From Rhodopirellula sp. (GTDB lineage: Bacteria > Planctomycetota > Planctomycetia > Pirellulales > Pirellulaceae), in the NCBI GenBank assembly GCA_002712845.1, contig PAUV01000106.1:1-11527 (forward strand): DNA of 11,527 bases. The letters run 5' to 3'. The notes beneath the pieces were generated by a model. That model was not told the DNA's origin, ran no database searches, and saw nothing but the letters and a program-made list of their open reading frames with translations. Positions 8,334-11,527 of the stretch are shown piece by piece. Made by a program: the position numbers and the translations under genes. Position 1 is the first letter of the stretch, and every line of letters begins with the position of its first letter.

Positions 8334-8343
8334 AGGAGGTGAT
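8334..8343 (+). other. Perfect Shine-Dalgarno-like decamer without a start codon
   Basis: AGGAGGTGAT is fully complementary to the conserved 3' tail of bacterial 16S rRNA, but no ATG, GTG or TTG follows at a usable distance. On the opposite strand the same bases put ATCACCTCCT, a copy of the 16S tail, into the possible lysS leader. It may be chance. Confidence 0.3.
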
Positions 8344-8630
8344 TTCGGCCTGTTTTACCCTTCTCTGCCCTGCTCTGCCCTTTTTTATTTCCTAGTCTCG
8401 GTAGATGGGTTTTGCATCCCGAGGGGATTTTTTCGGTCTCCGTCCAGAATTTTCCACTCTAGCCGGAGTCTTTTTCGGATTTCAGGTGCTTTCACCGGGA
8501 CTCTGTCTTGGGTTTTCCACGGTGGCGTTGGTGCGGGATCGCTCGGAATTGTCAAAGCAACTCTTGACCTGCTGCGATTTTTTTTTGTACCACCGCACCA
8601 AATCAGTCCATCCACGAGGATCCTATCTCC

Positions 8631-8942
8631 ATGTTCAAACGATTGTTATTTGCTCTTTCCATCACCTTGCTCCCGACCTTTTCGTTTGCGGACGAAATTG
8701 TTCGCTACCAATTGACGGAGTGGAAAGCCAAGCACATCCATGACGCCAAAAAGGCTGACACCATCATGCAAACGCTGAAAAAGCTTGGGTGCGAGCTCAA
8801 GAAGAATCAGCACAATGGTCACATTGACGTGAAGTACCGTTGCGTTAAATGGCATGAGTTGAAGCTCAATAGCCATGCGGATGCACACAAATGGGAAAAA
8901 TGGCTCAAAGAGTTCAACTTTAAAACTGAGCACAAGCATTGA
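8631..8942 (+). CDS. Small exported His/Cys-containing protein of unknown function
   Basis: The 103-residue product has a clear Sec signal peptide (MFKRLLFALSITLLPTFSFA) with likely cleavage after Ala20. The mature 83 residues are basic and rich in His (nine) and Trp (four), with two cysteines (Cys54 in KLGCEL, Cys71 in VKYRCVKW) and the ending TEHKH. The cysteines could form a disulfide, and the His residues could bind metal; both are inferences. The pattern of a helix, a Cys-containing strand, a second Cys-containing strand and an amphipathic helix (HADAHKWEKWLKEF, about 82-95) suggests a small alpha/beta fold. GAGGA lies ten bases before the ATG. It is similar in style to conserved planctomycete hypothetical proteins as I recall them. 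It is the first gene of a tight plus-strand unit and overlaps the next ORF by four bases. Confidence 0.85.
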   Translation: MFKRLLFALSITLLPTFSFADEIVRYQLTEWKAKHIHDAKKADTIMQTLKKLGCELKKNQHNGHIDVKYRCVKWHELKLNSHADAHKWEKWLKEFNFKTEHKH

Positions 8943-9430
8943 GTTTGCCAATTCCCAACTTGGCCCTCGTTCATGGTGCAACGCAAATTGCGACTCAGGT
9001 GGCAGGACGCTTCGGCAAGGCGATGGGGTTTGATGAAGTGCTCCGTGGCGGTGACGCTGTGGCGGCCTCATCAGCACAGCAAGCCGTTCCTGCACAGCAG
9101 GTCTCGGACGCTAAAAATACGGACGTAGCCCCGAAGATCGACGACTTGCATGCCCGGATCAGCAGTCAGATTCGCAGTCTGATGAGAGAAGCGGGTATGG
9201 CCGTGAGCGGTGCATTGCAAATTCGTCTTGATTCCCGCCAAAATTTGAATGTTGATAATCCACATCCAAGTGGAGCTGGAATCGAGGAATTATTGAATCG
9301 AGCCCCAGCTTTGAAGCAGGATTTTGAAAATCTGGCAAGCCTCACAGCCAGAAATGCTTTTTCAATCGACTTGACGAGTCACGGTCCGGTAGCCAACATG
9401 ATTGCTTCCGGAGGGTACCCGAATTGGTGA
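8939..9430 (+). CDS. Unrecognised 163-residue protein, TTG start overlapping the previous stop and 3' end overlapping tRNA-Ser
   Basis: I do not recognise the family. The reading frame begins at TTG 8939, sharing TTGA with the TGA of the previous gene, which fits translational coupling; a second TTG lies at 8945 and the first in-frame ATG at 9023 (Met29). There is no signal peptide. An N-terminal segment (LALVHGATQIATQVAGRFGKAMGFDEVL) is followed by an Ala/Gln-rich linker (about 40-62). A helical and beta region then contains SQIRSLMREAGMAVS (76-90), ALQIRLDSRQNLNVDNPHP (92-110) and a helical tail to about 140. It is probably cytoplasmic. The last seven codons (SGGYPNW without the Ser: GGYPNW and the stop) lie in the 5' part of the tRNA gene, so the stop codon is made of tRNA bases. 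Coding status is supported by length, coupling and sensible composition, not by homology. Confidence 0.7.
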   Translation: MSLPIPNLALVHGATQIATQVAGRFGKAMGFDEVLRGGDAVAASSAQQAVPAQQVSDAKNTDVAPKIDDLHARISSQIRSLMREAGMAVSGALQIRLDSRQNLNVDNPHPSGAGIEELLNRAPALKQDFENLASLTARNAFSIDLTSHGPVANMIASGGYPNW

Positions 9431-9492
9431 GGAGGTTGATTCGAAATCAATTGCCCCGCAAGGGGTTGCGGGTTCGAGTCCCGTGCCCTCCG
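9410..9492 (+). tRNA. tRNA-Ser (anticodon CGA)
   Basis: The cloverleaf is complete. The acceptor stem is GGAGGGT (9410-9416) with GCCCTCC (9485-9491), and the discriminator is G9492. The D arm lies in 9417-9434 and the anticodon stem GTTGA/TCAAT at 9435-9439/9447-9451. The loop TTCGAAA has anticodon CGA at 9442-9444, reading UCG serine codons. The long variable arm has a CCCC-GCAA-GGGG stem (9454-9465), as expected for tRNA-Ser. The T arm is GCGGG TTCGAGT CCCGT (9468-9484). CCA is not encoded and must be added by the nucleotidyltransferase. Its first 21 nt overlap the end of the preceding ORF. Confidence 0.95.
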
Positions 9493-9504
9493 CTTATCCA
9501 AACG

Positions 9505-9540
9505 CACCCCCGCGAGCATTTTGTTTTCGGGGGTGTTTTT
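9505..9540 (+). terminator. Rho-independent terminator after tRNA-Ser
   Basis: CACCCCCG (9505-9512) pairs perfectly with CGGGGGTG (9528-9535) across a 15-base loop, followed by TTTTT (9536-9540). It starts 12 bases after the tRNA and probably ends the transcript that carries the two upstream ORFs and the tRNA. Confidence 0.88.
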
Positions 9541-9585
9541 GTGACCTTATTGTGTTGGCGGATGAAGCCAGCGATCGCCGCACAC

Positions 9586-9619
9586 ACAGCGTCGTAGGTA
9601 TGGCAATGAAAGACGCTGT
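9586..9619. repeat. Perfect 8-bp inverted repeat
   Basis: ACAGCGTC (9586-9593) and GACGCTGT (9612-9619) are perfect complements with an 18-base spacer. They lie 45 bp after the terminator. This could be a hairpin in an unseen RNA or a dimeric binding site, and chance is possible. Confidence 0.35.
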
Positions 9620-9724
9620 ACTCGTGCAATCAGCCCGCGACAGTTGAACCGCGCAGCGATGCATTTCTGTTTGTCCGTGCCAGCCAAATTTGCCCCGCTG
9701 AAGCGTTGCTGCCTGAGGGCGTCG

Positions 9725-9883
9725 ATGGCCCGACTCAATGAGAGCGAGATGCGTTTTGTGATGTCTCGACTATTCGCAGGGTTGGGGCCACCCGAGAGGG
9801 CATCGCTGTGCGAGGATGCGCAGAGTATTCAGGTGCATTTCGTTGAGTACTTTGATTCCGAAAAGTTGGCGGACAGGTGGTGA
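9725..9883 (+). CDS. Doubtful small ORF, 52 residues
   Basis: An ATG at 9725 follows GAGGG with five bases between. The product begins MARLNESEMRFVMSRLFAG and ends FDSEKLADRW, a soluble and mildly acidic sequence of protein-like composition. The frame continues upstream to a TTG at 9644. I recognise no family, and it lies in an otherwise empty region, so it may be a real small protein, a decayed gene remnant or chance. Confidence 0.22.
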   Translation: MARLNESEMRFVMSRLFAGLGPPERASLCEDAQSIQVHFVEYFDSEKLADRW

Positions 9884-10076
9884 CCTGTGCATGTCAAATG
9901 CGAATTTCAACGTGTGCCTTGTCGGCTTTGCAGCCCAAACGGGTTCAATGGGAACGGCCTCGTGTTCCAACAACGAATGTTCATGCTTTGTTGCTGTCGG
10001 GTGATCTAGTCAGACGAACCCTGTGAGACGTCAATGAATGTGATGTTTCAGAACCCAGCATGTGTCGATGCTTCGA

Positions 10077-11527
10077 TCACTCATCCTCTATCCGTTCAAG
10101 CAGTGCCCGTCTTAACCGAGTTGCTTCTGTTTGCGCAAATCCTTCGTCATCATGATCAATCAGCCAGTCCAGGTCCTCGATGGCTGCTGCATTACGTCCT
10201 GTCATCATGCGAATCTGCGATCGCATCCTCCGTGCAAGAATCGAATCTGGTTGAATTGCAACTGAAGCTTCACAGTATCGGTTGATTGCTTCAGCATCCT
10301 GCTGATCACCGGCAACACCGATCAGATTTCCCAAGACTCGATTCAGGATTTCAATCGGACTTTGCGCTCGCAAGTCAGCGGCCGTGATAGCACGATTGCT
10401 CCGAATTGCGACAAGGTTAGCAGCGTCGTCCGTAGTCAATATTTTACCGCGTTCAAAAACATCGATCAGTTTTTGATCATTGTCATCAATCACTTGCCGC
10501 ACGATAAAATGGCCAGGTAGTCCCACTCCTTCAGTCTCGATACCGATCCTACGTCCCAATTCCATGTAAAGAATCGAAAGTGTGATGGGTAGCCCTTCGC
10601 GGTCATCGATCACACGATTGAGGTGACTGTTCGCTGGATGGTAGTACTCGGCACTTCCGCCATGAAAACCATTTTCTTGAAACAGATAGGTGTGTAAAGC
10701 GTCGCGTTTTGTATTTGCGTTCGCAGTTGTCTTGAATTTTTTGCTGATCTCTGTGCCCATTTCATCGACTCTTGCCAAATAGGCATCAACATCGATGTCA
10801 GTATCATCAAGCTTGGCAATCAAAAGCGATCCACGCAGCAGCATGTTGTCAGGTTTTTTACGTGCTAATTCGGCAAGTTCGCGTGCAATGGGTGCATTGG
10901 TTACATCTGAGGCAAGTTGTCGCAATTCTTCTGCCTGCTTTTCGATTTCGGCAACCTTCTGTTTGATTTGTAGGTTTGCCGCTTCACTGACTTCTCCGAG
11001 ATCCATGATGTCTGCCGCTGTCAATTGACGGAGTCTTGACGGTTGAGAAAAAATATCACTGATCAAGCTTTGTGTACTTTTGGTCAGCGGTGGAACGCCA
11101 AGGTTCAAGCCAACTTCAAATCGTTTGAAATCAGGTTTCGTGTCGCGGAATTTGACAAGCCCAAATTTTCCGGATGTCAATTGTGTGTCGTTTGATTCGA
11201 TCACCATGTGACCATTAACGAAGCATTGCAACTTGCCCACTTCAATGCGGACTCGCAATCGATTCCAATCGCCAGGCAGGTAATGCCGGGTGCGGACTTC
11301 TTTGAGGACTTCCCATGAATAGACAGATGGGCCTTTGAAACAGGTTAGCCTGAGTTGTCCATTGCTGGGATAAAAACCATAGTGCCGATCGTTGCCATCC
11401 GAGTGAAAAGCAATACCCGCTGCGCCAGAGTCTTTGTCCAGTCGAACGCGTACTGCGATTTCGAATGGACCGCCGGGGGTTTCAGACTTGGCGAGACAGA
11501 GCGCGCGTCCACCAAATCCTGAGCCTT
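10077..11527 (-). CDS. LamG/DUF1080-like domain fused to SirB1-like (Transglut_core2) and TPR-like region; N-terminus outside window
   Basis: The frame stays open to the right edge, so the TTG at 11258 is internal and the gene is 5'-truncated here. There are 482 visible residues. Residues 1-139 look like a concanavalin-type domain (GIAFHSDG, HYGFYPSNGQLRL, LPGDWNRLRVRIE, CFVNGHMV, GKFGLVKFRDT), common in planctomycete DUF1080/LamG proteins. A helical linker follows. Residues about 239-370 match the SirB1 family (ENGFHGG, NSHLNRVIDDREGLPITLSI, ELGRRIGIETEGVGLPGHF). The final 80 residues are helical and TPR-like (AINRYCEASVAIQPDSILARRMRS). LPGHF keeps the family His, but the usual transglutaminase Cys position reads Pro-Ile-Thr, so a peptidase or transferase activity is doubtful, as noted for SirB1-type domains. 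Its role is unknown; carbohydrate or protein binding is possible. It stands alone, convergent with the plus-strand unit. Confidence 0.85.
   Translation of the reverse strand, partial: GSGFGGRALCLAKSETPGGPFEIAVRVRLDKDSGAAGIAFHSDGNDRHYGFYPSNGQLRLTCFKGPSVYSWEVLKEVRTRHYLPGDWNRLRVRIEVGKLQCFVNGHMVIESNDTQLTSGKFGLVKFRDTKPDFKRFEVGLNLGVPPLTKSTQSLISDIFSQPSRLRQLTAADIMDLGEVSEAANLQIKQKVAEIEKQAEELRQLASDVTNAPIARELAELARKKPDNMLLRGSLLIAKLDDTDIDVDAYLARVDEMGTEISKKFKTTANANTKRDALHTYLFQENGFHGGSAEYYHPANSHLNRVIDDREGLPITLSILYMELGRRIGIETEGVGLPGHFIVRQVIDDNDQKLIDVFERGKILTTDDAANLVAIRSNRAITAADLRAQSPIEILNRVLGNLIGVAGDQQDAEAINRYCEASVAIQPDSILARRMRSQIRMMTGRNAAAIEDLDWLIDHDDEGFAQTEATRLRRALLERIEDE

Larger units (their letters stand above)
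8163..8630. other. Divergent intergenic region, no credible gene
   Basis: This 468-bp stretch separates lysS from the divergent small exported gene and should hold both promoters. I see a pyrimidine-rich tract at 8353-8392 containing the near-repeat TTCTCTGCCC TGCTCTGCCC followed by six T. A small hairpin sits at 8306-8323, where TTGCG/CGCAA and CGGTT/AACCG are alternative stems. A TTGACC at 8564-8569 and a minus-strand TTGACA at 8555-8550 look like -35 boxes but lack a matching -10. ORFs across this stretch look like chance. Confidence 0.5.
9541..10076. other. Intergenic stretch with little recognisable content
   Basis: These 536 bp lie between the terminator and the end of the convergent SirB1-like gene. 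I find one perfect inverted repeat (9586-9619), one doubtful 52-codon ORF (9725-9883) and a weak hairpin GGAAC/GTTCC (9951-9968) without a T-run. I see no second copy of the tRNA 3' end, no integrase and no known small RNA. Confidence 0.5.

Noticed and set aside
8550..8592. Promoter-like TTGACC (plus) and TTGACA (minus) boxes
   Set aside because: Neither has a credible -10 box at 16-18 bp, and planctomycete promoters are poorly predicted by the E. coli consensus.
8385..8615. Minus-strand 76-codon ORF in the divergent gap
   Set aside because: The product is basic, without recognisable features, and antisense to the pyrimidine-rich leader; no ribosome site supports it.
8293..8743. Overlapping plus-strand ORFs starting at 8293 and 8405
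   Set aside because: They are low-complexity Phe/Ser/Pro-rich products from a T-rich leader and run into the better-supported exported gene at 8631.
9402..9647. Plus-strand ORF crossing the tRNA
   Set aside because: It reads through the whole tRNA and the terminator hairpin, so it is chance.
9410..10076. Possible integration site at the tRNA 3' end with a decayed genomic island
   Set aside because: I found no second copy of the tRNA 3' end, no integrase and no mobile genes in the 584 bp to the next gene.

Overview
The window reads like a chromosomal segment of a planctomycete, probably a Pirellulaceae/Rhodopirellula-type organism. This is inferred from family style, not from a database search. 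The clues are a very large membrane-anchored coiled-coil/WD40 protein with the 'Y..kIaLA....n.a..Ar..L...GWEW' linker typical of planctomycete kinase-WD40 proteins, a LamG/DUF1080-like domain fused to a SirB1-type domain, a small exported His/Cys protein of planctomycete style, and few clear Shine-Dalgarno sites. I see no insertion sequence, CRISPR array, prophage, toxin-antitoxin pair or recognisable defence system.

Layout. (1) 2-3928, plus strand: the C-terminal 1308 residues of a protein that begins before the window. It has a membrane helix, a 21-residue-repeat coiled coil and about 21 WD40-like blades. (2) 3929-4016: a short convergent gap with two weak hairpins. (3) 8162 down to 4017, minus strand: lysS, a LolC/E-type permease and a LolD-type ATPase, all in one direction. 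They are separated by 237 and 63 bp, and the second gap holds a perfect 18-bp palindrome. (4) 8163-8630: a divergent intergenic region without a credible gene, containing a GC-rich pair of competing hairpins next to lysS. (5) 8631-9540, plus strand: a compact unit of a small exported protein, an unrecognised 163-aa protein joined by a TTGA start/stop overlap, a tRNA-Ser(CGA) whose first 21 nt are also the last seven codons of that protein, and a strong intrinsic terminator. (6) 9541-10076: mostly empty, with one perfect inverted repeat and one doubtful small ORF. (7) 10077 to the right edge, minus strand: a LamG/DUF1080-like plus SirB1-like (Transglut_core2) plus TPR-like protein whose N-terminus lies outside the window.

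How the genes relate. The permease and ATPase should form one inner-membrane LolCDE/MacB-type complex that releases lipoproteins or a related substrate. LysRS upstream is housekeeping and may share the transcript. The plus-strand unit 8631-9540 is the most unusual arrangement, because maturation of the tRNA should cut the coding sequence of the protein before it. The two edge genes are partial, so their full roles cannot be read here.
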